A stretch of 64,000 bases of DNA. It comes from Pseudonocardia phyllosphaerae. Its GTDB lineage: Bacteria > Actinomycetota > Actinomycetes > Mycobacteriales > Pseudonocardiaceae. The position numbers and the translations under genes are program-made. Below are positions 8,254 through 16,293 of this stretch, one piece after another; position 1 is the first letter of the stretch, and each line of letters begins with the position of its first letter. The notes below the pieces were generated by a model. It saw nothing but the letters and a program-made list of their open reading frames with translations. It searched no databases and was not told the DNA's origin. The DNA is taken from NCBI RefSeq assembly GCF_046546475.1, contig NZ_JBKGXS010000010.1:128092-192091 (forward strand), in the 5' to 3' direction.

Positions 8254-8529
8254 TCAGCCCGAGGCGTCGTCGATCCGCTGGGCCACGGTGCGGCCGGCCC
8301 CGGTGAGTTCCCACGAGTCGTGGGCGGGCCGCACCGGCCGGATGAGACCGTCCCGGTGCAGGGCACCGAGAACACGTCCGACGCCGGCCCGGACGCTGCC
8401 GTCCCGGCCGGCGAGGCCCTTCTCGACGTCCTCGGGGAGCATCGTCACCAGTTGTTCCACCGTCTCCGGGCACATCAGGAGGACGACGAGGACCTCCCGG
8501 GCTGCGTCGTCGGACGGTACGGTGCTCAT
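8254..8529 (-). CDS. Small hypothetical protein, possible winged helix
   Basis: A 91-residue protein. The order of helices and the segment VRAGVGRVLGALHRDGLIRP followed by WELTGAGRTVAQRI looks like a winged-helix DNA-binding domain (recognition helix, then wing), but no family is recognised with confidence. ATG 8529. It is convergent with the HAD gene, with only 5 bases between their stops, and divergent from ispG. It could regulate ispG, which is speculation. Confidence 0.6.
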   Translation of the reverse strand: MSTVPSDDAAREVLVVLLMCPETVEQLVTMLPEDVEKGLAGRDGSVRAGVGRVLGALHRDGLIRPVRPAHDSWELTGAGRTVAQRIDDASG

Positions 8530-8671
8530 GCGGCCTCACCTCGGCTCCGGTCGGATCCCGATCACCGTGGCACACAGCGAGCGGACAGCGCGGCAGCCGC
8601 GGTCGCCCGATCGGTGAGGCGTCCGCGAGTGCCCTCACTCACCGCGGGCGGCGATGCACGGACGACGATGG

Positions 8672-8677
8672 GATAGT
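8672..8677 (+). promoter_or_regulatory. -10 box of ispG (leaderless type)
   Basis: GATAGT lies 7 bases before the preferred GTG start of ispG at 8685, so transcription would begin at the start codon. Confidence 0.5.
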
Positions 8678-8684
8678 GGGGCCC

Positions 8685-9836
8685 GTGAGCGTCTCCCTGG
8701 GTATGCCCTCCGCGCCCGCGCCGACCCTGGCCCCGCGCCGGACGACCCGGCAGCTGCACGTCGGCCCGGTCGGTGTCGGCTCCGACTACCCGATCTCCGT
8801 CCAGACGATGACGACCACCCTGACGTCGGACATCAACGCGACCCTGCAGCAGATCGCCGAGCTGACGGCGGCCGGCTGCGACATCGTCCGCGTCGCGTGC
8901 CCGTCGGCCGACGACGCGGAGGCCCTCCCGGCCATCGCGCAGAAGTCGCAGATCCCGGTGATCGCCGACATCCACTTCCAGCCGAAGTACGTCTTCGCCG
9001 CGATCGAGGCGGGCTGTGCGGCCGTCCGGGTGAACCCGGGCAACATCCGCAAGTTCGACGACCAGGTGAAGGAGATCGCGCAGGCCGCCAAGGACCACGG
9101 CACGCCGATCCGGATCGGGGTCAACGCCGGCTCTCTGGACAAGCGGCTGATGGAGAAGTACGGCAAGGCCACACCCGAGGCACTCGCCGAGTCGGCGATG
9201 TGGGAGGCGGGCCTGTTCGCCGAGCACGACTTCCACGACATCAAGATCTCGGTCAAGCACAACGACCCGGTCGTCATGGTCCGGGCCTACGAGCTGCTGG
9301 CCGAGCAGTGCGACTACCCGCTGCACCTCGGCGTCACCGAGGCAGGCCCCGCGTTCCAGGGCACGATCAAGTCCTCGGTCGCGTTCGGCGCGCTGCTCAG
9401 CCGGGGCATCGGCGACACGATCCGCGTCTCGCTCTCCGCGCCGCCGGTCGAGGAGATCAAGGTCGGCCAGCAGATCCTCGAGTCGCTGAACCTGCGCCCG
9501 CGGAAGCTGGAGATCGTCTCCTGCCCGTCCTGCGGGCGTGCCCAGGTCGACGTCTACAAGCTCGCCGACGAGGTCACCGCCGGTCTGACCGGCATGGAGG
9601 TCCCGCTGCGCGTGGCCGTCATGGGCTGCGTCGTCAACGGGCCCGGTGAGGCCCGCGAGGCCGACCTCGGTGTCGCGTCCGGCAACGGCAAGGGCCAGAT
9701 CTTCGTCAAGGGCGAGGTCATCAAGACCGTGCCCGAGGCCCAGATCGTCGAGACGCTGATCGAGGAGGCCATGCGGATCGCCGAGGAGATGGGCGAGGAC
9801 GTGACCTCCGGCGAGCCCGAGGTCACCGTCGGCTGA
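8685..9836 (+). CDS. ispG: 4-hydroxy-3-methylbut-2-enyl diphosphate synthase (IspG/GcpE)
   Basis: A [4Fe-4S] enzyme of the MEP pathway that converts methylerythritol cyclodiphosphate to HMBPP. Cluster ligands are visible: C280 and C283 in SCPSCGR, and C315 in GCVVNGPGE. The N-terminal TIM-barrel half carries PISVQTMTTT, IADIHFQP and RVNPGNIR. The start GTG 8685 (VSVSLGMPSAPAPTLAPRR) matches the mycobacterial GcpE N-terminus; a GTG 9 bases upstream is also in frame. A -10-like GATAGT lies 7 bases ahead. The length of 383 is typical of the short bacterial type. Confidence 0.96.
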   Translation: MSVSLGMPSAPAPTLAPRRTTRQLHVGPVGVGSDYPISVQTMTTTLTSDINATLQQIAELTAAGCDIVRVACPSADDAEALPAIAQKSQIPVIADIHFQPKYVFAAIEAGCAAVRVNPGNIRKFDDQVKEIAQAAKDHGTPIRIGVNAGSLDKRLMEKYGKATPEALAESAMWEAGLFAEHDFHDIKISVKHNDPVVMVRAYELLAEQCDYPLHLGVTEAGPAFQGTIKSSVAFGALLSRGIGDTIRVSLSAPPVEEIKVGQQILESLNLRPRKLEIVSCPSCGRAQVDVYKLADEVTAGLTGMEVPLRVAVMGCVVNGPGEAREADLGVASGNGKGQIFVKGEVIKTVPEAQIVETLIEEAMRIAEEMGEDVTSGEPEVTVG

Positions 9837-9940
9837 GCCCGCCGGTCGGGCGGGGGAGGGCGTCGGAGAGGTGAGCGACGAAGGAGCGCGAGGTGACCGA
9901 CGAGCGGCCGGCGGCACGCCTTCGGGTGTCCGGAGCGTGG

Positions 9941-9946
9941 CATGAT
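9941..9946 (+). promoter_or_regulatory. -10 box of the downstream GNAT gene
   Basis: CATGAT ends 7 bases before GTG 9954. The same geometry occurs at eight other genes here. It overlaps the alternative ATG at 9942. Confidence 0.4.
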
Positions 9947-9953
9947 TGACGAC

Positions 9954-10787
9954 GTGCTGAGGGTGGCCGGAGCACGGCTTCTCGATGATCGTCACCGCTT
10001 CGAGGTCGACGACGTGCTCGACGCCGACCCCGTCGCCACCTGCATGGTCGCGTCCCGCGTCCAGTCCGTCGGGCTCGACCCCTGGCGGCTCGGCGGCGAG
10101 ATGTGGGCACACGGCTCCACCGCCGACGGCCTCTGTTTCTCCGGTGCCAACCTCGTCCCGCTCCGCGGCGAGCGCACCGCCATCCGCGCCTTCGCCGACC
10201 GCGCCCGCCGCGCCGGGCGGATCTGCTCGTCACTGGTCGGGCGGGCCGAGCTGGTCCTGCCGCTGTGGGACGAGCTCGCCCCCGGCTGGGGCCCCGCCCG
10301 CGAGGTGCGCGCCGACCAGCCGCTCATGACGCTCGAGGGCGCCCCCGCGGTCGCCGCGGACCCGCACGTGCGCCCGGCGAAGCTCGAGGAGCTGAACCGC
10401 TACCTGCCGGCGGCCGTCGCGATGTTCACCGAGGAGGTCGGCGTCGACCCGTGCGACGGCGACGGCGGCGCCGGCTACCGCGCCCGGGTCGCGGAGCTGA
10501 TCACCTCGCACCGCGCGTTCGTCCGGTTCCACGACGGCGAGGTCGTGTTCAAGGCCGAGATCGGGGCGCTGTCCCGCACGGTCGGGCAGATCCAGGGCGT
10601 CTGGGTGCACCCGGCCTGGCGCGGTCACGGCATCGGTACGGCGGGCACCGCGGCCGTCGCGGCGGCGCTCGCGGCGACCGGGCGCTGCGCGAGCCTCTAC
10701 GTCAACGGTTTCAACTCGCCGGCGCGGGCCGCGTACCGCCGTGTGGGGTTCGAGCAGGTCGCGCAGTTCGCGACCGTGCTGTTCTGA
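9954..10787 (+). CDS. GNAT-family N-acetyltransferase with DUF4081-like N-terminal half
   Basis: About 277 residues, equivalent by position to the acetyltransferase that follows gcpE in M. tuberculosis. The N-terminal half (DADPVATCMVASRV, then LCFSGANLVPLRG) resembles the DUF4081 domain. The C-terminal half is GNAT, with the acetyl-CoA loop VHPAWRGHGIGTAGTAA followed by SLYVNGFNSPARAAYRRVGF. The substrate is unknown. GTG 9954 (VLRVAGARLLDD) is preferred on the -10 spacing; ATG 9942 would add four residues. Its last 77 bases overlap the 3' end of the opposite-strand monooxygenase gene. Confidence 0.85.
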   Translation: MLRVAGARLLDDRHRFEVDDVLDADPVATCMVASRVQSVGLDPWRLGGEMWAHGSTADGLCFSGANLVPLRGERTAIRAFADRARRAGRICSSLVGRAELVLPLWDELAPGWGPAREVRADQPLMTLEGAPAVAADPHVRPAKLEELNRYLPAAVAMFTEEVGVDPCDGDGGAGYRARVAELITSHRAFVRFHDGEVVFKAEIGALSRTVGQIQGVWVHPAWRGHGIGTAGTAAVAAALAATGRCASLYVNGFNSPARAAYRRVGFEQVAQFATVLF

Positions 10788-11988
10788 GCGTCGCGCCGAG
10801 ACCCGCTGCCCGCAGCAGCGCACCGCCGAGCGGGCCGGACATCCGCCGCTGCCGGGCCAGCGGCTCGAGCGAGACCCGGACGGCCTCGGGGCCGTAGGTG
10901 GCCATCTCCCGTTCGTAGGCGTGCAGCGCCAGCGGGATCGTCGTCCGGCCGTCGCGCGCGGCGACCAGCCGGCCGGTCAGGACGTCGGCATCGCGGATGG
11001 CGGTCGCCGCGCCCCGCCCACCGGTCGGTGGCATCGCGTGCACGGCGTCGCCGATCGCGGTCACCACCCCGGACGGCCACGGCGCCGGGTCGGCATCGGG
11101 GTCCGCGGCCTGGAGGCGGAAGTGCGTCAGGGTGGCCGGGTCGATCCGGTCGACCAGCGTCCGCAGCGCCGGGTCCCACTCGCGGAGCAGCCGGCCGAGC
11201 AGCGCGAGGAGCCCCGGGCCGTCGAGCCGGCCGGCTCCGGACGGGAGCCGGTCCGCGGGGACGTGCACCCCGATCAGCACGCTCGCGGCTCCGCGGATCG
11301 CGGCGGGGGAGGTGCACGCCGACGGGTTCACCGGGCTCGTCGACGGGTCGTGCACGGTCAGGAACATCCCGGCTCCGCGCGGGCCGAAGGCGAGTGCCGA
11401 CCCGTGGTCCAGCACGCAGGGGAGCAGGTCGCGGGCGGTGTCGTCGAGCGGGACCGTGCCCGCGACGCCGTCCACCCCGGTGGGCGCGGACAAGGTACGG
11501 CCCGCGAGCGACCGGGCCACGGCCGACCGGGTGCCGTCCGCCCCGACCAGCACGTCCGCGGTCTCGGTTCCCGCGTCGTGCCGGACCAGCACCGATCCGC
11601 CGGGTTCGATTGTGTGCGAGCGGTAGGCCGCGCCCCAGCGGACGTCGAGGCCGGTCGCGAGCAGCGTCCGCAGGGCCACGCGCCCGATCATCACCCGGTG
11701 GGCGGGCGGGAGCGGCGTCTCGGCCAGGACCCGCATCCGGTGGTTGCAGAAGGTGAACCGGTCGACGTCGGTGCCGGCCGCCGCCGAGCCGAGGACGGCC
11801 TGGAACACCTGCGGTGGGAGCAGGCGCGAGAGGGCCGTGCGGGCGTCTGCGTCCAGGTTGAGGCGGTAGCCGCCGGTGTCCTCGGGCCGGGCGTCCCGTT
11901 CGAGCACCACGGTCCCGATGCCGGCCCGTTCGAGCCCCTGGGCGAGCGCCAGCCCGCCGATCCCGCCTCCGGCTATGACGACGCGCAT
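10711..11988 (-). CDS. FAD-dependent monooxygenase (aromatic hydroxylase type)
   Basis: A 425-residue group A flavin monooxygenase of the type that hydroxylates aromatic compounds or inactivates drugs. The N-terminal dinucleotide-binding motif is VVIAGGGIGGLALA; the second FAD motif is VVTAIGDAVHAMPPTGGRGA. A DG-like motif, VLVGADGTRSAVARSL, lies between. The substrate is unknown. ATG 11988 gives the standard start. A MarR-family gene diverges 62 bases away with inverted repeats between, so inducible expression is likely. The last 25 codons (Arg/Thr/Pro-rich) overlap the convergent GNAT gene and look like a late 3' extension. Confidence 0.88.
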   Translation of the reverse strand: MRVVIAGGGIGGLALAQGLERAGIGTVVLERDARPEDTGGYRLNLDADARTALSRLLPPQVFQAVLGSAAAGTDVDRFTFCNHRMRVLAETPLPPAHRVMIGRVALRTLLATGLDVRWGAAYRSHTIEPGGSVLVRHDAGTETADVLVGADGTRSAVARSLAGRTLSAPTGVDGVAGTVPLDDTARDLLPCVLDHGSALAFGPRGAGMFLTVHDPSTSPVNPSACTSPAAIRGAASVLIGVHVPADRLPSGAGRLDGPGLLALLGRLLREWDPALRTLVDRIDPATLTHFRLQAADPDADPAPWPSGVVTAIGDAVHAMPPTGGRGAATAIRDADVLTGRLVAARDGRTTIPLALHAYEREMATYGPEAVRVSLEPLARQRRMSGPLGGALLRAAGLGATLRTARSRTARPARTPHGGTRPAPAS

Positions 11989-12002
11989 GGCGAACTCCTC
12001 GA

Positions 12003-12039
12003 TATCAGGAACCTGATAGTGACTACAAGGTGCCTGATA
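12003..12039. promoter_or_regulatory. Pair of inverted repeats, probable MarR operators
   Basis: TATCAGG-AA-CCTGATA (12003-12018) is a clean 7-2-7 inverted repeat. A weaker copy, TACAAGG-TG-CCTGATA, lies at 12024-12039. Their centres are 21 bases apart, two helical turns. They fill the gap between the divergent monooxygenase and MarR-type genes. Confidence 0.65.
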
Positions 12040-12049
12040 CTGTCGGCTC

Positions 12050-12523
12050 GTGCAAGAGCCCGACGTGCCCCTGTGGGAGCTGGTCCAGACCGCGCACGTC
12101 GTCACGCGCGGGTTCCACCGGGTCTTCGCCCGCGCCGGCCTCACCGCGACGGGATTCGGCGTGCTCGCCGAGCTCGAACACCGCGAGCAGGGCGGCGGCC
12201 CGCCGCCGTCGCAGGCCGAGCTGGCGCGGATCACGTTGCTCCGGCCGCAGAGCGTCGGCGAGCTGGTCACCGACCTCGTCGGCCGGGGGCTGGTCCGCCG
12301 GGACGGCCCCGGCGGCCGGGGGCGCAGGGCCGGGCTGGAGCTCACCGCCGACGGCCGGGCGACCCTGGAGCGGGCGTGGCCGCTGGTCCGCGCGTTCAAC
12401 GCGCCGGCCTCGATGGGACTGCAGGCCGACCGCGCGACCGAACTGGTGACGATGCTGCGGACCGTGCGCGAGCACCTCGCCACGGCCGAGGCCGAGGAGC
12501 CCGGGGGGACCACACGGTCCTGA
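12050..12523 (+). CDS. MarR-family transcriptional regulator
   Basis: A 157-residue winged-helix regulator. The core is SQAELARITLLRPQSVGELVTDLVGRGLVRRDG, a recognition helix followed by a wing (GRRAGLELTADGRATLERA), as in MarR proteins that sense phenolic or other small ligands. GTG 12050. It diverges from a FAD monooxygenase gene, the common sensor/detoxification pairing, and probably represses both genes through the inverted repeats at 12003-12039. The inducer is unknown and may be the monooxygenase substrate. Confidence 0.9.
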   Translation: MQEPDVPLWELVQTAHVVTRGFHRVFARAGLTATGFGVLAELEHREQGGGPPPSQAELARITLLRPQSVGELVTDLVGRGLVRRDGPGGRGRRAGLELTADGRATLERAWPLVRAFNAPASMGLQADRATELVTMLRTVREHLATAEAEEPGGTTRS

Positions 12524-12535
12524 CGTCCGGGTCGG

Positions 12536-12541
12536 CATACT
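12536..12541 (+). promoter_or_regulatory. -10 box of the penicillin-binding protein gene
   Basis: CATACT ends 8 bases before GTG 12550, consistent with a leaderless transcript. Confidence 0.45.
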
Positions 12542-12549
12542 CGATCACC

Positions 12550-14382
12550 GTGCTGGGCTCCCTGGGGAAACGTCCGATCGTCGTCGCGGCCGTGGTCGCC
12601 GTGCTGCTGGCGGCCGGGATCGTCGTCGCGGTCCTGCGGCCGTGGGCCGGGCCGTCGGACACCGCGGAGCAGTACGCGACCGCCTGGTCGGCCGGCAACG
12701 CCCCGGCCGCCGGTGCGCTGACCAGCGCGCCCGCCGAGGCGTCGCGCTACCTCGACCGTGCCCGCACCGACCTGTCCGCGACCTCGATGACCGCGACGGT
12801 CACCGGAACCCGCACCGAGGGCGACCGCGCCACCTCGACCGTCGACGTCGCGTGGGACCTCGGGCAGGGCCGCCGCTGGGCGTACACGCTGAACCTGCCG
12901 CTGGTGCGCGCCGAGGAGACCGACGGCAACGACACCGGCTGGGCCGTCGACTGGTCGCCCGCCGCGTTCGCACCCGGTCTGGAGCAGGGGGAGCGCCCGG
13001 TCAACCGCACCGTGAACGCGACCCCGGCCCCGGTGCTGGACGCCTCCGGCGCCACGCTGCAGGCCCCGACCCCCGTCGTCACGATCACCCTGGCCAAGGC
13101 GAACGCTGCGCAGTCCTCGGGGCCGCTGGGGTCTGCCCTGTCCTCGGTCGACCCGACGATCACCGCGAAGTCGATCGCCGACGGCGCCGGGGCCGTCCCG
13201 GACGGGCAGGTCTACACCGTCGCCGTCCTGCGCCAGGGCGACTACGCGAAGGTGAAGGACCGCATCCAGGACCTGCCCGGCGTGACCTTCGCGCCGTCGA
13301 CCCGGCTGCTCGCCCCGGACGCGAAGTTCGCCGGCCAGGTGCTGCAGGGCGCTCGGGGGGACATCGAGAAGGCCGCGGGCGGCGTCCCCGGCTGGTCGGT
13401 CGATGCGGTCGGCGCCGGCGGGAAGCCCCGTTCGCTGACCGGCGTCCCGCCCATCGCGGGCAAGCCGGTCACTCTGGAGCTGAACAAGCAGGTGCAGGAC
13501 GCCGCGCAGGCCGCCGTCGACGGCGAGTCGAACCAGGCCATGATCGTGGCGGTGAAGCCGTCGACCGGCGCGATCGTCGGCGTCGCGCAGAATCCGAAGG
13601 CCGATGCCGACGGCGCACTGGCACTGACCGGCCGCTACCCGCCGGGATCGACCTTCAAGACGGTCACCGCCTACGCCGCGCTGCCCGCCGAGAAGCTCAA
13701 CCCGGGCTCGCCGGTGGACTGCCCCGGCACCACCGTCATCGACGGCCGCACCATCCCGAACGAGGACGAGTTCGTGCTCGGGAACGTCCCGCTGCAGACG
13801 GCGTTCGCCAAGTCCTGCAACACGACCTTCTCCCGGCTCGCGCTCGGCCTCGCCCCCGACGCGCTGCCCGCCGCGGGCAAGGCGCTCGGCTTCGGTGCCG
13901 ACTGGAAGATCCCAGGGATGACGACGATCACCGGCTCCGTCGACCCCGCGACCGAGGACCTGCAGCGCGCCTCGGACGGCTTCGGGCAGGGCGACGTCCT
14001 CGCCTCGCCGTTCGGGCTGGCGATGGTCGCCGCCACCGTCGACAAGGGCGCCCCGGTGACGCCGACGTTCATCCGCGGGCAGCGCACCGAGGTCGCCGTC
14101 GCCCCCGGCACCCCGGACCCGAAGGTCCTGGCCCAGCTGCGGCCGATGATGCGGGCCGTGGTCACCGAGGGCACCGCGAAGGCCGCCGCCGGGCAGGGCG
14201 AGGTCTACGGCAAGACCGGCACCGCCGAGTACTCCGCAGGTGGGGGCGGGGACAACAAGGCGCACGGCTGGTTCATGGGCTACCGCGGCGACCTCGCGTT
14301 CGCCGCGCTCATCGTCGACGGCAAGTCCTCCGGCCCGGCGGTGGAGATGGCGGCGAAGTTCCTGGGGAAGGCACCCCGCTGA
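12550..14382 (+). CDS. Class B penicillin-binding protein with NTF2-like N-terminal domain
   Basis: A 610-residue peptidoglycan transpeptidase anchored by one N-terminal helix (PIVVAAVVAVLLAAGIVVAV). An NTF2-like (MecA-N) domain follows (AEQYATAWSAGNAPAAGALT onward), then a dimerisation region and the transpeptidase domain. The active-site motifs are S367-TF-K370 (PPGSTFK), S422-C-N424 and K555-T-G557 (GKTGTAEY), all intact. It matches the M. tuberculosis PBP of the dxr-map region by order and architecture. It cross-links peptidoglycan outside the membrane. GTG 12550 is supported by a -10-like CATACT 8 bases upstream. Confidence 0.93.
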   Translation: MLGSLGKRPIVVAAVVAVLLAAGIVVAVLRPWAGPSDTAEQYATAWSAGNAPAAGALTSAPAEASRYLDRARTDLSATSMTATVTGTRTEGDRATSTVDVAWDLGQGRRWAYTLNLPLVRAEETDGNDTGWAVDWSPAAFAPGLEQGERPVNRTVNATPAPVLDASGATLQAPTPVVTITLAKANAAQSSGPLGSALSSVDPTITAKSIADGAGAVPDGQVYTVAVLRQGDYAKVKDRIQDLPGVTFAPSTRLLAPDAKFAGQVLQGARGDIEKAAGGVPGWSVDAVGAGGKPRSLTGVPPIAGKPVTLELNKQVQDAAQAAVDGESNQAMIVAVKPSTGAIVGVAQNPKADADGALALTGRYPPGSTFKTVTAYAALPAEKLNPGSPVDCPGTTVIDGRTIPNEDEFVLGNVPLQTAFAKSCNTTFSRLALGLAPDALPAAGKALGFGADWKIPGMTTITGSVDPATEDLQRASDGFGQGDVLASPFGLAMVAATVDKGAPVTPTFIRGQRTEVAVAPGTPDPKVLAQLRPMMRAVVTEGTAKAAAGQGEVYGKTGTAEYSAGGGGDNKAHGWFMGYRGDLAFAALIVDGKSSGPAVEMAAKFLGKAPR

Positions 14383-14439
14383 GGCCGGTGGCGCACAACG
14401 GATGTGGTGCTGACGCCGTGCACCCTTGCCACGAGGGCC

Positions 14440-14445
14440 TACCCT
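14440..14445 (+). promoter_or_regulatory. -10 box of the DUF3054 gene
   Basis: TACCCT ends 7 bases before GTG 14453. Confidence 0.5.
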
Positions 14446-14452
14446 GTACGCC

Positions 14453-14836
14453 GTGGATCCCCGCCGTGTCCCCGCCCTGGCGCTCGTGGCCGACCTGGTC
14501 GCCGTCGTCGTCTTCGCGGCGATCGGGCGCATCAGCCACGCCGAGGCCGACAGCATCCTGGGCCTGATCGGCACCGCGCTCCCCTTCGCCCTCGGGGTCG
14601 TCGCCGCCTGGGCGACGCCGTGGGTGCGGGCCGCGCCGACGACCGCGCGCGCCGGCGCGGTGGTGCTGGCCGGCAGCGTCGTCGTCGGGTTCGTGCTGCG
14701 GCTCGGGTTCCTGGACCGCCTGCCGCTGTCGTTCGCCGTCGTCGCCACGATCTCGCTCGCGGTGCTGCTGCTCGGCTGGCGGGGACTGGCGGCCGTCGTG
14801 GCCTACCTGCGCACCCGCGAGCCCTCCCAGCACTGA
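14453..14836 (+). CDS. DUF3054 family membrane protein
   Basis: A 127-residue membrane protein with four predicted helices (about residues 8-25, 35-53, 63-82 and 92-110) and the pattern of DUF3054 proteins common in actinobacteria. GTG 14453 (VDPRRVPALALVADL) is preferred because TACCCT sits 7 bases upstream; a TTG at 14426 would add nine residues. It lies between the PBP and methionine aminopeptidase genes. Function is unknown. Confidence 0.82.
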   Translation: MDPRRVPALALVADLVAVVVFAAIGRISHAEADSILGLIGTALPFALGVVAAWATPWVRAAPTTARAGAVVLAGSVVVGFVLRLGFLDRLPLSFAVVATISLAVLLLGWRGLAAVVAYLRTREPSQH

Positions 14837-14898
14837 TCTGCACCGGGCTGCACCGTGCTACGGGCCCGGGGACCCCGGCCCGGGCGTCGGACGAGGCC

Positions 14899-14904
14899 TA
14901 CCAT
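14899..14904 (+). promoter_or_regulatory. -10 box of map
   Basis: TACCAT ends 7 bases before ATG 14912. Confidence 0.55.
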
Positions 14905-14911
14905 GGGGGAC

Positions 14912-15769
14912 ATGTCGTCCCGCACGTTGCTCGTCCCCGGCACCCCGACCCCGATCCGGGACGTGCCCCAGCACATCCCGCGCCCGGAGTACGTCGGCAA
15001 GGCGGCCCCGGCGCGCAGCCGCAGCGGCGACGTCCAGACGCCCGAGACCATCGAGGCCATGCGGTACGCCGGGAAGATCGCGGCGCAGGCGCTGCAGGTG
15101 GCGGGGGAGACCGTCCGGCCGGGGATCACCACCGACGAGGTGGACCGCGCCGTCCACGAGTTCCTGATCGACCACGACGCCTACCCGTCGACGCTGGGCT
15201 ACCGCGGCTTCCCGAAGTCCTGCTGCACCAGCCTCAACGAGGTCATCTGCCACGGGATCCCGGACACCACGGTGATCGACGACGGGGACGTGGTGAACGT
15301 CGACGTCACCGCCTACATCGGCGGCGTGCACGGCGACACCAACGCCACGTTCCTCGCCGGCGACGTGTCCGAGGAGGCGCGGCTGCTCGTCGAGCGCACC
15401 CGTGAGGCCACGATGCGCGCGATCAAGGCCGTCCGCCCCGGGCGCGAGCTCAACGTCGTCGGCCGGGTCATCGAGTCCTACGCCAAGCGCTTCGGCTACG
15501 GCGTGGTCCGCGACTTCACCGGGCACGGCATCGGCCACGAGTTCCACTCCGGGCTGGTCGTCCTGCACTACGACCAGCCCGACGTGCACACCGTCATCGA
15601 GCCCGGCATGACCTTCACCATCGAGCCGATGATCACCCTCGGCGGGATCGACTACGACACCTGGGACGACGACTGGACCGTCGTCACCAAGGACAAGTCC
15701 TGGGTCGCCCAGTTCGAGCACACCATCCTGGTCACCGACGACGGCTCGGAGATCCTGACCCTGCCCTGA
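14912..15769 (+). CDS. map: Methionine aminopeptidase, type I
   Basis: Removes the initiator methionine from nascent proteins, using two metal ions. The 285 residues include an N-terminal extension with Pro-rich PTPIRDVPQHIPRPEY, as in the MapB (type Ic) enzymes. Visible catalytic segments are TLGYRGFPKSCCTSLNEV, CHGIPD, NVDVTAYIGGVHGDTNATF (metal Asp residues), GHGIGHEFH, TFTIEPM and the final QFEHTILVT. ATG 14912 (MSSRTLLVPG) matches the mycobacterial MapB start and has a -10-like TACCAT 7 bases ahead; ATG 14903 is an alternative. Confidence 0.95.
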   Translation: MSSRTLLVPGTPTPIRDVPQHIPRPEYVGKAAPARSRSGDVQTPETIEAMRYAGKIAAQALQVAGETVRPGITTDEVDRAVHEFLIDHDAYPSTLGYRGFPKSCCTSLNEVICHGIPDTTVIDDGDVVNVDVTAYIGGVHGDTNATFLAGDVSEEARLLVERTREATMRAIKAVRPGRELNVVGRVIESYAKRFGYGVVRDFTGHGIGHEFHSGLVVLHYDQPDVHTVIEPGMTFTIEPMITLGGIDYDTWDDDWTVVTKDKSWVAQFEHTILVTDDGSEILTLP

Positions 15770-15801
15770 CCGGGCCGGGTCTCTGCGAACCTGGGACGGG
15801 C

Positions 15802-16266
15802 TCAGGCGGCCCGGCGCTCGCGCAGGGCGGCCAGGGCGTCGTCGGCGTGGCGCTCCATCGCCGTCTCCGACCCGATCTCGGCCAGGATCCCCCGGTCGGT
15901 GTCGATCACGTAGGTGCGGCGCCGGGTGTGGAAGTTGCCGGGCAGCCAGGCCCGCCACGCGCCGAAGGACTTCGCGACGGTGTGGTCGGCGTCGGACAGC
16001 AGCGGGAAGCCGAAGCCGTTCGCGGCGGCGAACATGCTCTGCTTACCGGGCGGGTCCGAGGAGATCCCGACCGGCTGCGCGCCGACCTCGGCGAACTCCG
16101 CAGCCAGGTCGCGGAAGTGGCAGGCCTCGGCGGTGCAGCCGCCGGTCATCGCGGCCGGGTAGAAGAACAGCACCACCGGGCCGGTGGCCAGCAGCTCGCT
16201 CAGCCGGCGTGGGGTGCCGGTGTCGTCGGGCAGCGTGAAGTCGGTGGCGAGATCGCCGACGGCCAT
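15802..16266 (-). CDS. Peroxiredoxin, PrxQ/BCP type
   Basis: A 154-residue thiol peroxidase that reduces hydrogen peroxide and organic or lipid hydroperoxides. The active site GGCTAEACHFRD has the peroxidatic C44 and a resolving C49 five residues later, the alpha2 arrangement of PrxQ. FFYPAAMTGGC is the family signature. It lies 27 bases downstream of the DUF1295 gene at the end of a lipid-modification operon, so protection of unsaturated or modified lipids from peroxidation is plausible but inferred. Confidence 0.9.
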   Translation of the reverse strand: MAVGDLATDFTLPDDTGTPRRLSELLATGPVVLFFYPAAMTGGCTAEACHFRDLAAEFAEVGAQPVGISSDPPGKQSMFAAANGFGFPLLSDADHTVAKSFGAWRAWLPGNFHTRRRTYVIDTDRGILAEIGSETAMERHADDALAALRERRAA

Positions 16267-16293
16267 GGGGAGCTCCTCGGGGGACGGGGTCGG

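Noticed and set aside
11989..14748. Minus-strand extension upstream of the FAD monooxygenase ATG
   Set aside because: The FAD-binding start at 11988 is canonical, and the extension is antisense to MarR and the PBP gene.
12480..14900. tRNA genes near the PBP/map region or elsewhere
   Set aside because: No cloverleaf or GTTCNANNC pattern with a matching acceptor stem was found in any gap.
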